Shown: positions 16,628 through 26,600 of the stretch, one piece after another | How the letters are laid out: every line of letters begins with the position of its first letter | How positions within the stretch are numbered: position 1 is the stretch's first letter | Source of the DNA: Chryseobacterium cheonjiense | Lineage (GTDB): Bacteria; Bacteroidota; Bacteroidia; Flavobacteriales; Weeksellaceae | NCBI RefSeq assembly: GCF_012927265.1 | Contig: NZ_JABBGF010000001.1 | Location: forward strand, 1,114,502-1,178,501 | DNA: 64,000 nt | Reading direction: 5' to 3' | Translations under genes and position numbers: made by a program | Notes under the pieces: model-generated | Told to the model about the DNA's origin: nothing | The model's database searches: none | What the model saw: the letters and a program-made list of their open reading frames with translations, nothing else

Positions 16628-17924
16628 TAAATTTGACTTATCAAAGTTTGAAAAAGTAGAAGATCTTATTTATTTTGATGAGGTAATATTATCTCATTTG
16701 AAATTAAATAAGAAAAATTATTTTTTATATTTAGTTGATAACAGAGAGACTTCAGATATTTTTCTTTTGTTCGAGGTTGAAGATAAAAACATATATGATT
16801 ATTTATCTAGGAAAATTTCTCTCAAAAACTTAATACTTGAGAATGACTTAGTACATCAAATAGAAGAAGATTTTGAAGGACATATAATTGATACTCAATT
16901 TTTGTATACTGACCAGATTAAAGAAGAGTATTTTCCAAGCAATGATTCTTATATTGAATACCTTCCTTCAGAAAGTTCATATTATTTTGAAAAATTAAAC
17001 CAAATTTATAATAAACCTTATTTACAAAGTCTTAGAAAAAATGCTTTTTTCGTTAAGTTTTCCTCTGAAAATAAATTATATGGTGATACAATTGGATTGA
17101 ATGATCTTTCAAATGTTTTGTTAAGTAATTTGTCATCATCATTCAAAAACTTCTTAAAAATCGATTTTCTTAAAACTTTTTCAAATAAAATAGCTGATGA
17201 CAAGGTACTTTCAAAAATTTATAAAATGGCATTACCATATACTGACCTAAGGGCAGTAGAATTCGATTTTGGAAGTTTTGAAATAGGTTTATCAGTAGAT
17301 GATATATTAACTACTAAAATCGAAGATAAGGATGTTAAGTATTGGGTTGAAAATGTAGGTTGGAAGTTTAAAGATATAGTTTTGGACGATGATATGGATA
17401 ATAATGAATTAGATGAAATTTTGACAACTTATAATGATGAAGAGAGGCTAAAGATTTTTAAACCTATATTAAATATAATTGATAATAATAAATTCAATAT
17501 TCAAATAAAAAAAACGAATTCTGAAAAGTACAAGGATTTAGCTTTAAATAATAGAAGTATTGCTAATAGGATAATTACAAGCATAGAAAGACCTGAACAA
17601 CCGCAAGATTTCAGTGTAATTAATATGCTGACAATTATTGATAAGAATAAAAAGAAGAAAACAATAAATTTAGAAAATACTTTGTTTAATAATGAGCAAA
17701 AAACTAATATTATTTTACATGCTAAAGATTTTATAGATAGAGGATATAATAAAATAGATTCTAATCTTGAACTAGTTGTAACTTTTGAAAATGTAAATAA
17801 TAAAGTGTTTATAAAGACTGAATATGATGGTAATGTATTTGATGTTCAAATTCAAAGTGAAAAGATTGATGAAGAGATCAAAAAGTTAATAAATATCATA
17901 TACGAATATATTATTAATAAATAA
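16611..17924 (+). CDS. DUF6575-like protein, second gene of a two-gene operon
   Basis: A 437-residue soluble protein. Its first 70 residues (YFDEVILSHLKLNKKNYFLY, IFLLFEVEDKNIYDYLS, then ISLKNLIL) follow the DUF6575 pattern, in which a short beta-sheet domain is annotated in many phage-defence-adjacent or mobile contexts. The remainder, about 350 residues, is Lys/Asn/Ile-rich and unrecognised; a later segment (FNNEQKTNIILHAKDFIDRG) is helical. It overlaps the preceding 130-aa gene by 17 bases. A strong hairpin terminator lies 20 bases after its stop. GC is very low. Function is unknown; the domain call rests on memory of the family and needs a profile search. Confidence 0.55.
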   Translation: MKMKNNKFDLSKFEKVEDLIYFDEVILSHLKLNKKNYFLYLVDNRETSDIFLLFEVEDKNIYDYLSRKISLKNLILENDLVHQIEEDFEGHIIDTQFLYTDQIKEEYFPSNDSYIEYLPSESSYYFEKLNQIYNKPYLQSLRKNAFFVKFSSENKLYGDTIGLNDLSNVLLSNLSSSFKNFLKIDFLKTFSNKIADDKVLSKIYKMALPYTDLRAVEFDFGSFEIGLSVDDILTTKIEDKDVKYWVENVGWKFKDIVLDDDMDNNELDEILTTYNDEERLKIFKPILNIIDNNKFNIQIKKTNSEKYKDLALNNRSIANRIITSIERPEQPQDFSVINMLTIIDKNKKKKTINLENTLFNNEQKTNIILHAKDFIDRGYNKIDSNLELVVTFENVNNKVFIKTEYDGNVFDVQIQSEKIDEEIKKLINIIYEYIINK

Positions 17925-17943
17925 GTATGAAAATATTTCATAT

Positions 17944-17972
17944 GCAAAACCCTCTAAAATAGAGGGTTTTGC
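17944..17972 (+). terminator. Strong intrinsic terminator
   Basis: GCAAAACCCTCT (17944-17955) and AGAGGGTTTTGC (17961-17972) form a perfect 12-bp stem with a 5-base loop, followed by GTTTTT. It ends the 16235-17924 operon. Confidence 0.9.
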
Positions 17973-18068
17973 GTTTTTCAGCCTTAAATCTTTTTTATAT
18001 ATTTGTATTATTAAAAATAAAAACCATTCCTAAAGGAATGTAAAATAAATCGTGCTTTTTGCATTATT

Positions 18069-18230
18069 GTCAACCTAAAATTACCACAACGAAGTAATTT
18101 TTTACTTCACCAATAGAAAAGACAAATAATGTGTATAAGGTACGCCAGTTTTGGCGTGGCTTGTATCATTGTTTTTTAGGGTGTGGTAATCCTAAGGTTG
18201 ACGTGGTACAATGTCCACGCTTTATTTTTT
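18069..18230 (+). ncRNA. Candidate structured RNA with closing stem, internal hairpins and terminator
   Basis: GTCAACCT-AAAATTACCACA at 18069-18088 pairs with TGTGGTAAT-CCTAAGGTTGAC at 18182-18202 to close a domain. Inside are hairpins GAAGTAA/TTACTTC (18091-18108) and ACGCCA/TGGCGT (18142-18157), the latter inside a longer weak stem. Directly after the closing arm comes CGTGG/CCACG (18202-18219) followed by CTTTATTTTTT, a typical terminator. A third copy of the left arm (AACCTTAAATTACCACA, 18237-18253) directly precedes the next gene's ATG and could pair with the right arm instead. This suggests an independent small RNA or an attenuator; no known RNA family was recognised. Confidence 0.55.
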
Positions 18231-18255
18231 ATGTTAAACCTTAAATTACCACACA

Positions 18256-19003
18256 ATGAAATTTGAATTCTCTACATTCAAAACAGTGGCATCATGTTCT
18301 ATTTTGATGCTAACAAGTCTCTCTTTATCGGGACAAGAAAAACTTATAATCGATGATGAAGTCGTCAGTAAAGTAAAAATTAATGAAAATGATATAAAAC
18401 TCATTACAACTAAAGAAATTGATGATTATACCTTTGTCAAAGGAAAAGTACCAACCTATGATTATGATTTATTTCTTAATTCCAAAAAATTAGCGAAAGA
18501 GTCATATGATGAATATATGAATAATCCCAATAAATCATCATCATATATTCCACCTGTTGTAAAAGAATATCCTGAAATGCTAGAAAAATAAAAAACATTT
18601 TCGGAAGAATATAAATACAAAGATGGATTTGTTAAGTCAGCAAATAAATCAAAAAGAATGGCATATTTTCAAGATGGTGAAAAAACAATTTCAAATTTTT
18701 CAACAATTAAAGGTACTTATGATATAATTTCAAAATACATAACAATTGCAAGAGAAACAAGAGAAGGTAAATTTGTTGAAAATGAAGTTTCCGATAAAAT
18801 TTTTAAAGAATATGGTCAAGATGGAGAAGGTTCGATTTTAAATTAAGAATTCTGAAAGTAATTCGTACTATCTTTTATCACACGATATTTATGATAGAAT
18901 AAGAAGAAGCAATTTTGCGAATAAAGGAATAGCAATTGCTAAAAAATTTGGATATACAATATATGATGATAAGGGTTACAAATATATTAAAACTAAATTA
19001 TGA
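18256..19003 (+). pseudogene. Unknown secreted protein, broken by a stop codon and a frameshift
   Basis: The frame starts with a signal-peptide-like N-terminus (VASCSILMLTSLSLSGQEK) and runs to TAA at 18589-18591. It continues in the same frame (TFSEEYKYKDGFVKSANKS onward) to 18846, then shifts by one base near 18840 to IKNSESNSYYLLSHDIYD and ends KGYKYIKTKL with TGA at 19001-19003. Joined, it would make about 245 residues of unknown family. Both lesions are simple (one nonsense codon, one indel), so decay appears recent. The start codon is two bases after the repeated arm of the upstream RNA structure, tying its expression to that element. Confidence 0.65.
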
Positions 19004-19361
19004 CATTTCTTGTAACGGATCATTAAGTAGGTTTTTGCAAAAAGACCAAGATTATCTTAAATAACTTGATATTTGGTTTGAACAGAGAGAAGCTATTAGA
19101 AAGCAAACAATAACTATGATTCCCAAATTAGATCATTATGTGAGATTATATAGAATGCAAAGAAATAGAATATCTAAAACTGATATTTCAGCATGGACAA
19201 CTCTAACAAAATTAGCTAATCTTTTGAATAAAAAACAAGTTGATTTAAGTGATAAATTATTTGGTTGGACTGATCGTAATGATTCAGATAAAAATTACTA
19301 TAAGTATTCAGATGAGTTTATAAACTATTTAAGTGCTTCTAAAGGAGTTTTAGGATTGTGA
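19002..19361 (+). pseudogene. Unknown C-terminal domain relic with internal stop
   Basis: One frame reads CNGSLSRFLQKDQDYLK, a TAA at 19062-19064, then LDIWFEQREAIRKQTI and on to a helical 80-residue end (...DEFINYLSASKGVLGL). No start codon is evident, and a frame from ATG 19116 would cover only the last 81 residues. It may be the last domain of a larger toxin-like or phage-like protein. The convergent 149-aa gene at 19389-19838 may have been its partner; that is only a guess from position. Confidence 0.45.
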
Positions 19362-19369
19362 ATGAAATA

Positions 19370-19390
19370 AAATCCGGCAATGCCGGATTT
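19370..19390. terminator. Bidirectional hairpin terminator
   Basis: AAATCCGGC (19370-19378) pairs perfectly with GCCGGATTT (19382-19390) around a 3-base loop. It separates the plus-strand relic from the convergent gene whose stop lies in the hairpin. Confidence 0.8.
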
Positions 19391-19838
19391 ATTCTTTTAT
19401 ATGATTCATCAGAGCAATAAGAAAACTTTTATCAGTATCGTTCATATTGTTTAAATAATGATAAAGCTCATATATTTCATAATTTTTATTCTTATTAATT
19501 AGTCCAAATGATAATTCTTCATGTTCAATTATCAATAGAATATTAAATTCTATCGTTTTTTTATATTTTACACGATATATAACGTCACATGACTTTTCTA
19601 TATAATCAAATCTTTTAAAATCCGAATAGTCTGTATTAAAATTATTTTCAGAGTAATTGTTTATTCGTGGAATAATAGCATTGTTAAACCTATCTAAAAT
19701 CTGATCTTTTGTATAGCCCATTTTTTTTAAATATGGAATAAATTTACCCAAAAATTTTAATAAGCGAAGTTGATATAGGTAAAATTTATACTTTAAAAAT
19801 ACTCTTGTTTTTTTACAAAACAATAAAAATTTAGACAT
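19389..19838 (-). CDS. Unknown protein, 149 aa
   Basis: A basic, aromatic-rich N-terminus (FLLFCKKTRVFLKYKFYLYQ) is followed by an acidic alpha/beta region and a helical end. No domain is recognised. It is intact, lies between a decayed gene and a decayed transposase, and has the low GC of the whole block. Size and position would suit an immunity protein left after its toxin decayed, but nothing in the sequence proves this. Its stop codon is inside the shared hairpin terminator. Confidence 0.5.
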   Translation of the reverse strand: MSKFLLFCKKTRVFLKYKFYLYQLRLLKFLGKFIPYLKKMGYTKDQILDRFNNAIIPRINNYSENNFNTDYSDFKRFDYIEKSCDVIYRVKYKKTIEFNILLIIEHEELSFGLINKNKNYEIYELYHYLNNMNDTDKSFLIALMNHIKE

Positions 19839-19937
19839 TATCTGAATTTTAAAATTGTTTAATTAAATAATCAAGATGATTCTTTAATGTGGTAAATCAA
19901 AAGTTAAGCTATCAATTCCTCATAAGTAAGTCGTTCC

Positions 19938-20874
19938 TCAAATGCACAGTATAAAAGCAAAATTAAATCGATTACCTTCGTCGAAATCTTTGGTATTGTA
20001 TCTAAAGGAAAATTCATCACAGTAAAGCTGTAAATGTTTTGGACTGACTGAATGATAGATACCAAGAATTCCACGCTTTAATAAACTCCAGAATCCTTCA
20101 ATACTATTGGTATGAGAATTATCTTTGACATATTGACCTCTAGTATGAGGTATACTTTTATGTTCATAATGCTTATGTACTTCTGAATAACCTTTCCAAC
20201 CATCACTAATCACAATAGAACCTCTTTTGACCATGTTTTTAATAATCGTTGTGAGAGTTTTTCCTTTTGTGTTAGGAACGATTTCTGTGGATACTTTTCC
20301 ATTACTAAGCAAACCAAATACAACAGCTTTTGTTTTAGTACTTCGACCCTGGGTATTTTCTACTCTTTTTTGCCAGGATTTTTTATGATTTTTTCCACCT
20401 ATATAAGTTTCATCCACTTGAGTGTCACCATTAAAACTTTTAGCTTTTTCAGAACGTAATGAATGTCTGATTCTTGAAAGCATGAACCATGCAGTTTTTT
20501 GAGTTACACCAATATCTCTTGCAAGTTGATGGCTACTAATACCTTTTTGTGGGAGGTGAAAATATAGATTGCATAGAACCATTTCTTAGTGGAATTGCTG
20601 AATTTTCAAACATAGTTCCAATTTTCACATTAAAATTTATTCTACAATCTTTGCATTTATAAATACCATTGAATTCGCCATTCTTTTTTAATTTGTAATG
20701 GTCAGGTCTTTCACTTAAACAATTAGTACATATTGGGTCGTTGTACCAAAGTAAGTCTTCAAGATATTCTCTACATTTCTGTTCTGTATTAAATGATTCC
20801 ATCATATTTATTATAGAATCTGTAGGGTCAGTAAATCCAAGATTGAAAAGCTTTGTTACTCTGTGAATTATCAT
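19938..20874 (-). mobile_element. IS1595-family transposase gene, frameshifted
   Basis: The first part (20874 down to about 20590) has the zinc-ribbon of IS1595 transposases: CTNC...CKDC in residues 49-77. The second part carries the DDE/N core: VDETYIGGKNHKK (first Asp), VISDGWKGYSEVHKH (second Asp), HTNSIEGFWSLLKRGI (the Asn/Glu helix). Between them the conserved W-F-Y-A-I-Y-x-F-T-S-H-K-K-G-I sequence can be recovered only by adding one A near 20581 and one near 20549, both in A-runs. The gene is therefore inactive as written, or the assembly missed two homopolymer bases. No terminal inverted repeats or target duplication were found at 19840-19940 or 20880-20960. Confidence 0.85.
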
Positions 20875-21015
20875 ATTTTATTAGTATATATAAATTTAAT
20901 AAAAAAGATCGACGCAGAACAATGCAGGGAAACAAATTTTTATGATTTTTATCTTGTTTTTAGTTTGATTTTCAGTTGATTATATTCTTTATTATTTAGT
21001 GATTTTAGATAAAAA

Positions 21016-21100
21016 AGACAGCATCAAAAGATTGATGCTGTTTAATTTTTGAAATGTTGTTTAATTATTGGTATTAACTAGTATATTATTATCTTATAAA
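21016..21100 (-). repeat. Right copy of the long inverted repeat, with bidirectional terminator
   Basis: Inverted counterpart of 14946-15034: identical runs at 21047-21067 and 21068-21095. The inner edge carries a perfect hairpin ACAGCATCA/TGATGCTGT (21018-21041) with T-runs on both strands, so it also works as a terminator. The outer edge lies just before the coding region that starts near 21137. Confidence 0.85.
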
Positions 21101-21136
21101 ATTCTTTCAGAGGAACAGACCACAGGCTTAATAAGA

Positions 21137-21217
21137 ATGCAGAACAAAAAGTCTAAACACGACACCTTTTGTCTCATTACCGCAATAGCTTTGGAAAAAA
21201 TGGGCAATGAAACTTAA
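21137..21217 (+). CDS. Possible 26-aa ORF overlapping the 21207 gene
   Basis: ATG at 21137 opens MQNKKSKHDTFCLITAIALE and stops at 21215-21217, overlapping the next start by 11 bases. It may be the real N-terminal portion of the 21207 gene after a frameshift, or a small coupled ORF. Confidence 0.3.
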   Translation: MQNKKSKHDTFCLITAIALEKMGNET

Positions 21218-21461
21218 AGCGACGATACGGGAAGAAGTACAGATGAATGCCAAAAGCATTATTGTAGAATTTTCAGGTGACCCTAAAGAGCAGTACTTTG
21301 AAGTTAAGTGTAGTTTCAGCCCTTATCAGAAGAAGATGAGAAAATGGGATACTTGGGAGCTGAAGATCCGGTTTGAATCTGATATTTTAAAAGAAGCAAA
21401 AACCGAGGAGAAATCGTATTTTACCCATCTGGCTTGCGATCAAGCTTGGGAACATAGCTGA
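21207..21461 (+). CDS. Unknown protein, 84 aa
   Basis: A small soluble protein with alternating hydrophobic residues (SIIVEFSGDPKEQYFEVKCS), suggesting a beta-sheet, then KKMRKWDTWELKIRFESDIL and a polar tail. It is higher in GC than the adjacent block and lies outside the right inverted repeat, so it belongs to the flanking, older sequence. Not recognised as any family. A terminator follows 16 bases after its stop. Confidence 0.5.
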   Translation: MKLKATIREEVQMNAKSIIVEFSGDPKEQYFEVKCSFSPYQKKMRKWDTWELKIRFESDILKEAKTEEKSYFTHLACDQAWEHS

Positions 21462-21477
21462 ATCTCTGGGGTAAAAT

Positions 21478-21506
21478 AAAATCCTTAACCGGAAGCCGAG
21501 GATTTT
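21478..21506 (+). terminator. Intrinsic terminator
   Basis: AAAATCCT (21478-21485) and AGGATTTT (21499-21506) form a stem whose loop contains a further CGG/CCG contact, followed by ATTTTTC. Confidence 0.75.
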
Positions 21507-22039
21507 ATTTTTCAAATATGAATGTGGTTGGTAGGCGATGTGCGAATTTCTTTTAACGCACCGTTAAAAGCATTAATTTTTCGTTGCTGGCGCTACAGAG
21601 ATCTCTCTATAATCCGAAAAGTACACTTCAATTTCATTGACTGAAAAAGGCCATTGCCGAGATAATGAAAATAATTATTTTTCGGTCTGATAAAAATAAT
21701 GGGTCTTTTGGGAACTATTTCGAGATATACTGATCAGAATTGCTGAATATTTTCTCTATCAATAGTCTTTTAAATTGCTTAAGAGAACTTGTTTCTAAAT
21801 GCCCATATGCCTGTAAATCTTTAAATGCATATTGTGTGATACAATATATGAAACAACATGTTTTGTCGTTAATGGATCATAGTTTTGCAAACGATATTAT
21901 GATTATGGATATATCAGGATATTCCATCTTATGAAATTCATATTAAATTGATATTGTATTTCTTCTAAACATTATATAAAAGAAGTATTTTTGCAGCGAT
22001 TTAAAATTAATAATCAACAACTCAAAATAAACATTAAGA
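21507..22039. other. Spacer with hairpin and possible minus-strand relic
   Basis: CTTTTAAC/GTTAAAAG (21550-21570) is a perfect 8-bp inverted repeat. On the minus strand a stretch ending at 21573 reads RQWPFSVNEIEVYFSDYREI and then a few more residues, which looks like the end of a former gene of about 33 codons. Nothing else is recognisable before the promoter at 21986. Confidence 0.4.
21986..21993 (+). promoter_or_regulatory. Bacteroidota -7 box ahead of the RHS locus
   Basis: TATTTTTG fits TAnnTTTG and lies 46 bases before the start codon at 22040, in an AT-rich leader. A clear -33 TTTG is not present at the ideal spacing. Confidence 0.45.
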
Positions 22040-23617
22040 ATGAATAAAATCTACTCAGGGGCATTATTCCTATGCTCCGTTCTGGGCATTTCCGCCCAGG
22101 AAGTAGTCTGGCAGAAAGACATCAAATCCTCTACTCAGGATTTTCTTTCCCAGGTTACCACCACCATCGACCAGCAATATTTGATAACAGGAAGCTCCAT
22201 CCGCCATGAAAGTGAAATTTCGAAAGCCGGAGGCAAAAGCAATATGCCGGCAGCCAACGGCCAGCAGCCGAATAACGGCTATGATTTTCATTTAATTAAA
22301 CTCAACCAGCAGGGAGAAGAAGTCTTGGAAAAATATTTCTCAGGACAGAACCACGATTTTCTATCGGCAACCGTCAATACCCAAGACGGCGGGTTCATTT
22401 TGGCCGGTACGTCTTTCAGCTCGAAGGGTTTGGATAAAAAAGAAGGCTCCAAAGGAGGCTCGGATATCTGGCTGATCCGGATCAATGAGTTTGGGGATGA
22501 ACTGTGGCAGAAAACAATCGGAACCAATTCCGATGAAGAAGCCAGAGCAGTGATCCAGACGACCGATATGGGATTCTTTGTGGCGGGGAATATTCAAAAT
22601 TCTGAAAAAGGTTACGGTTCGAAAGATATTTTGATTGTAAAACTGGATAAAAACGGAAAAGAATTATCGCAACTTATTTTAGGAGGAAAAGGTTTGGATG
22701 AAGTAGAAAAGATGATTCCCACGAAAGATGGCGGAGCATTGCTCGGAGTGTATTCCAGAAGCAATGCCGGAGGATCTAAGAAGACCGAAAATTTCGGTGA
22801 GGGCGATTACTGGATCATTAAGCTTAATAAGGAAGGCAAAGTAGAATGGGAAAAGAATTACGGAGGGAAAGGTGATGACCATTTGAGAACACTGGCTTTA
22901 ACATCTACAGGTTATTTAATTGGCGGCGAATCAAGGTCGGAACGATCGGGAAATAAAACCGTGGGTATTGAAGAAGGAACTGACCTGTGGCTGATTTCTT
23001 TAAATGAAAGCGGGGAAGATATCTGGCAGAAATCCTACAACTTCAAGAACCGGGATGTGCTGATGGGAATGAGCGTACTGCATGCTTCAGATGATCAATC
23101 GTCAAAAGGAATTCTTTTAGGAGGTTATACTCAGGCTGAAGGAAGAATAGAAAGTGATGATGAAACGTTCTGGATGCTTTATCTGAATGAAAAAGGAGAA
23201 GAACAGTGGAGAAAACATGTAAAAGGCGAATCCAGAAAAAAAGAGGAACGGCTTTCGGATATTAAGCTGAATAGAGACGGATCCATAATTCTAGCGGGAA
23301 CCAGCGCAGAGGAATTGGGGAAAGAAAACTGGAAAATTGTAAAACTGGGAGATAAGCAGATTGACCAGCTGATCGAAAAGCAGGATATTAAGATTTACCC
23401 GAACCCGGTAATAGATTACACCTATGTCGAAATCGGGTTCGACTTCAGGGAAGCGGATATTGTACTGTACGACATGGGAGGAAGACAGTTGCAAAGTCTA
23501 AAAACTAACAATAAGGTAACCAAGATCAATACCCAACCTTTAATACAGGGCGCTTACCTCATCACTATTAAAACAGCTACCAATAAAACGGCAAACGCTA
23601 AACTTATCAAAAAATAA
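22040..23617 (+). CDS. T9SS-secreted beta-propeller-like protein
   Basis: A 525-residue exported protein. It begins with a signal peptide (MNKIYSGALFLCSVLGISAQ). Residues about 60-430 hold some seven repeats of a G-G-S-D-x-W-L-I-x-x-N-E-x-G-x-x-x-W-Q-K type, e.g. GGSDIWLIRINEFGDELWQK, predicted to fold as a beta-propeller. The last 80 residues are a type A Por sorting domain (IKIYPNPVIDYTYVEIGF ... ending KLIKK), which sends the protein through the type IX secretion system to the cell surface. It is the first gene of a three- or four-gene run (gaps of 10 and 8 bases) with two RHS-like proteins, suggesting a shared surface complex or delivery role. Confidence 0.9.
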   Translation: MNKIYSGALFLCSVLGISAQEVVWQKDIKSSTQDFLSQVTTTIDQQYLITGSSIRHESEISKAGGKSNMPAANGQQPNNGYDFHLIKLNQQGEEVLEKYFSGQNHDFLSATVNTQDGGFILAGTSFSSKGLDKKEGSKGGSDIWLIRINEFGDELWQKTIGTNSDEEARAVIQTTDMGFFVAGNIQNSEKGYGSKDILIVKLDKNGKELSQLILGGKGLDEVEKMIPTKDGGALLGVYSRSNAGGSKKTENFGEGDYWIIKLNKEGKVEWEKNYGGKGDDHLRTLALTSTGYLIGGESRSERSGNKTVGIEEGTDLWLISLNESGEDIWQKSYNFKNRDVLMGMSVLHASDDQSSKGILLGGYTQAEGRIESDDETFWMLYLNEKGEEQWRKHVKGESRKKEERLSDIKLNRDGSIILAGTSAEELGKENWKIVKLGDKQIDQLIEKQDIKIYPNPVIDYTYVEIGFDFREADIVLYDMGGRQLQSLKTNNKVTKINTQPLIQGAYLITIKTATNKTANAKLIKK

Positions 23618-23627
23618 AAATACAACT

Positions 23628-26600
23628 ATGAAAAAACTCATCATAGCTATTGGTTTAATAGCTACACAATTTTCCTTTGCTCAAACACAGGATGAAGATT
23701 TTCTACCTAAAATAGTCCCGTCTTCCCCACAGGCTTCCGAACTCGGAAAATACGGAAATGTCCCGATTGGATTGTTTACAGGCTCACCCAACATCAATTT
23801 AAATATTTATACACTGGAAGAAGCGGGAATCTCTATTCCGGTTAATGTTACTTATAATTCAAACGGGGTTCAGGTGGATGGTGTAGCAAAACAATTAGGA
23901 ATAGACTGGAACCTGGTTACAGGAGGTGTGATTTCCAGACAAATTAATGATCTGGACGATTTGCAGTTTCCTTTTTATACAGTAAATACAGCTGGACTTT
24001 GTAATGTAGACAGCCCTGAAGCTGCACTCATTACAACGGGAACGGCAGATACGGAAAAAGATATTTTCAGTTTTAATTTTTTAAGTAATTCCGGAAAGTT
24101 TTTCTTTGACGGGAATATGATTGTACAAATCAATCCTTCCAGTATTAAAATTGAAAAATTAGCTTCTCCTAACAACTCTACTCCCAAATTTAAAATTACC
24201 GATACAGACGGAACAGAATATTATTTCGGTGGGGAAAATGCTGTTGAAAGTTCTTTTAACAGGAGCCATTGCGGAGGCGTAGTTCCTCCCGCTTTAAATG
24301 ACACCTCCTGGTACTTAACCAAAATAAAAACTATTGATGGGCAGGAAGCTGTTTTTACTTATGCAAAAGAAAATTTTCAATATAAACAGTCCTATTATCA
24401 GACAGCCGTTGCAGGGGGTACAAGCTGGTCGTTATCTCCTGCTGTTTTAAAGACTCCCTGTTATAATGAGCTTCGTCATGAAGTCCCGTTTTTACAGGAA
24501 GCCCAAATCAACAATAAAAAAGTAAAATTTAATTACCAGAAAATTGATACAAATTCTTCTGAATCCAAACAGCTTATTTCCGTTGAGGTTTATAATGCCT
24601 TGAGCCCGTTAAAAACATATACTTTCAGCTATGACACATTTGTTTCCCCTTCTATAAGTACATACTTATTTAATATCTATACCAATGCAAATGAAAAACA
24701 CATTTTCTTAAAAAATATAAAGGAAGTAACACCTACTGGTGAAAGCATTTCAAGATATTCATTTGATTATTACTCGCCGGATCAATTAGCCCCACGACAT
24801 TCTTTTGCTAAGGATATTTATGGGTATTTTAATGGTGCTCATAATCAAAATATCATTTATAATAATACAGTTAATTATGATCCGTATAATAATACTGATG
24901 CGGTTTATAATGCCTTTCAAAATATATCTTCTAACAGGAAACCTGATTTTGGATATACCGCAAAAGGGATGTTGAAAAACATATATTATCCAACCAAAGG
25001 AAAGACGGAATTTGTTTATGAGCCCAATTCCATATCAAAAGATAAAACCATTACTCCCTCACCTCAAACTATAACGGACGTTACTATTTCAGAATCTGTA
25101 GGATATGGATATGAAGCATTTTCTCCGGTGTTTACAGTAAGTGGGAATGTTACGGCAACTTTGTATGCTGTGGCGTGGAGAGACTGTGGGGCTGATGATC
25201 CAGTACACCCTCCGCAGGTAACTGCTAGTATCATTAATGCCAATACAGGAGCCACTATTAAAAGTTTGTCCACTAATGAAACTCCGGCAAATATCGCAGT
25301 AGATTTGGTTGCAGGAGTGAACTACAAAATTAAAAGCCGGGTACAGAGACCTTGTTTAGGCGCTAATGCCTTTGTAAAAGCTCCGGCAGGTGCGCCCTAT
25401 ACTGTTAAAGTAAACGAGCCTGTAGGAGGAGTCAGAGTCTCCAAAACACGGGATTACGACAATAACGGAAACGTTGAGACAAAAAAATATTATTACGGCA
25501 CCCTGCAAAATCCTGAACAAAGCTCGGGAATTCCGGCAACAATGGAACCTGATTATCTGCGTAATGTAGACCATACCATCAAAGACGGACAGGAAAAGCA
25601 CACTATGTATTCTAATTTTAAAACCAGTTTATATTCTTTGGATGGATATTCCATTATGTATCCGAATGTAATAGAAAGTTTCGGGGAAAATTTTGAAAGA
25701 GGAGGAATTGTTCATGAGTTCAATGCAGCGCAGGACGGTATGCCGGTGCCGGTATGTCAAGAGCTAGTAAGAGGGACTATGTTTACCAATTCTTTAGTTG
25801 CAGGGAATCAATTAAAAAAGAGCATCATCCGGAAAGAAGGTAATCAATTTATTACACTACGTTCAGAGGAATACGTCTATGCCCGAAATCCAGTTTATGA
25901 TAAAACGGTGGATAATTTTGTGGGAAAACTGTATGAAAGAATCACTGATACAGACACCTCCGATGGTACACAGATGCCGGATCAGAATACTTATTCTGTA
26001 AACAGTTATGAGTTACGAAGCGAATTTAATTACTTGTCTTCTAAAAAAATATTTGAATATGACACAAACGGATTAAACCCCATCAAAACAGAGTTGCAGT
26101 ATTTTTATAATAATCCATCTCATTTTCAGCTAACCAAAGAAAAAAACATTCAGCCTGATGCCGTGGTGAGCGAAACCAATTACAGCTACGCCCATGAGAA
26201 AGGAAACCAGCTCATGATCGACAGGAATATGGTGGGTATTCCATTGGAAACTACTGAAAATCTGTCAACCGGAAGCGTTACCAAAACAATTGATAAAACA
26301 GAAACAATTTACCCGATATCGTTACCGACAATACCAGCCGAAAGCTTTGTATTACCATTGTCTGTAAAATCCTACAATGTATTAAACAATAGCTCGTCTA
26401 CAGAGGTAACTTTTGATCGGTACGATGATAAAGGAAATATTGTTCAGTACACGACAAAAGACGGTGTTCCTGTGACGATAATCTGGGGGTATAATACAAC
26501 CCAGCCGATTGCAAAAGTAGAAGGAATGACCTATGACGGAATTATGGCTTTAGCAACAACCTCAACGATTATCTCAGCTTCTAATGACGATGCTATAGAT

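Noticed and set aside
18069..18253. Retron-type msr/msd RNA
   Set aside because: Inverted terminal arms and hairpins fit superficially, but no reverse transcriptase gene is found within the window on either side and the neighbouring genes are unrelated.
19840..20960. Complete IS1595 element with terminal repeats
   Set aside because: No matching inverted ends could be found by eye on the two sides, so only the transposase gene is reported.
21740..21934. 64-codon ORF
   Set aside because: Cys/Leu-rich low-complexity frame in a leader region with no support.
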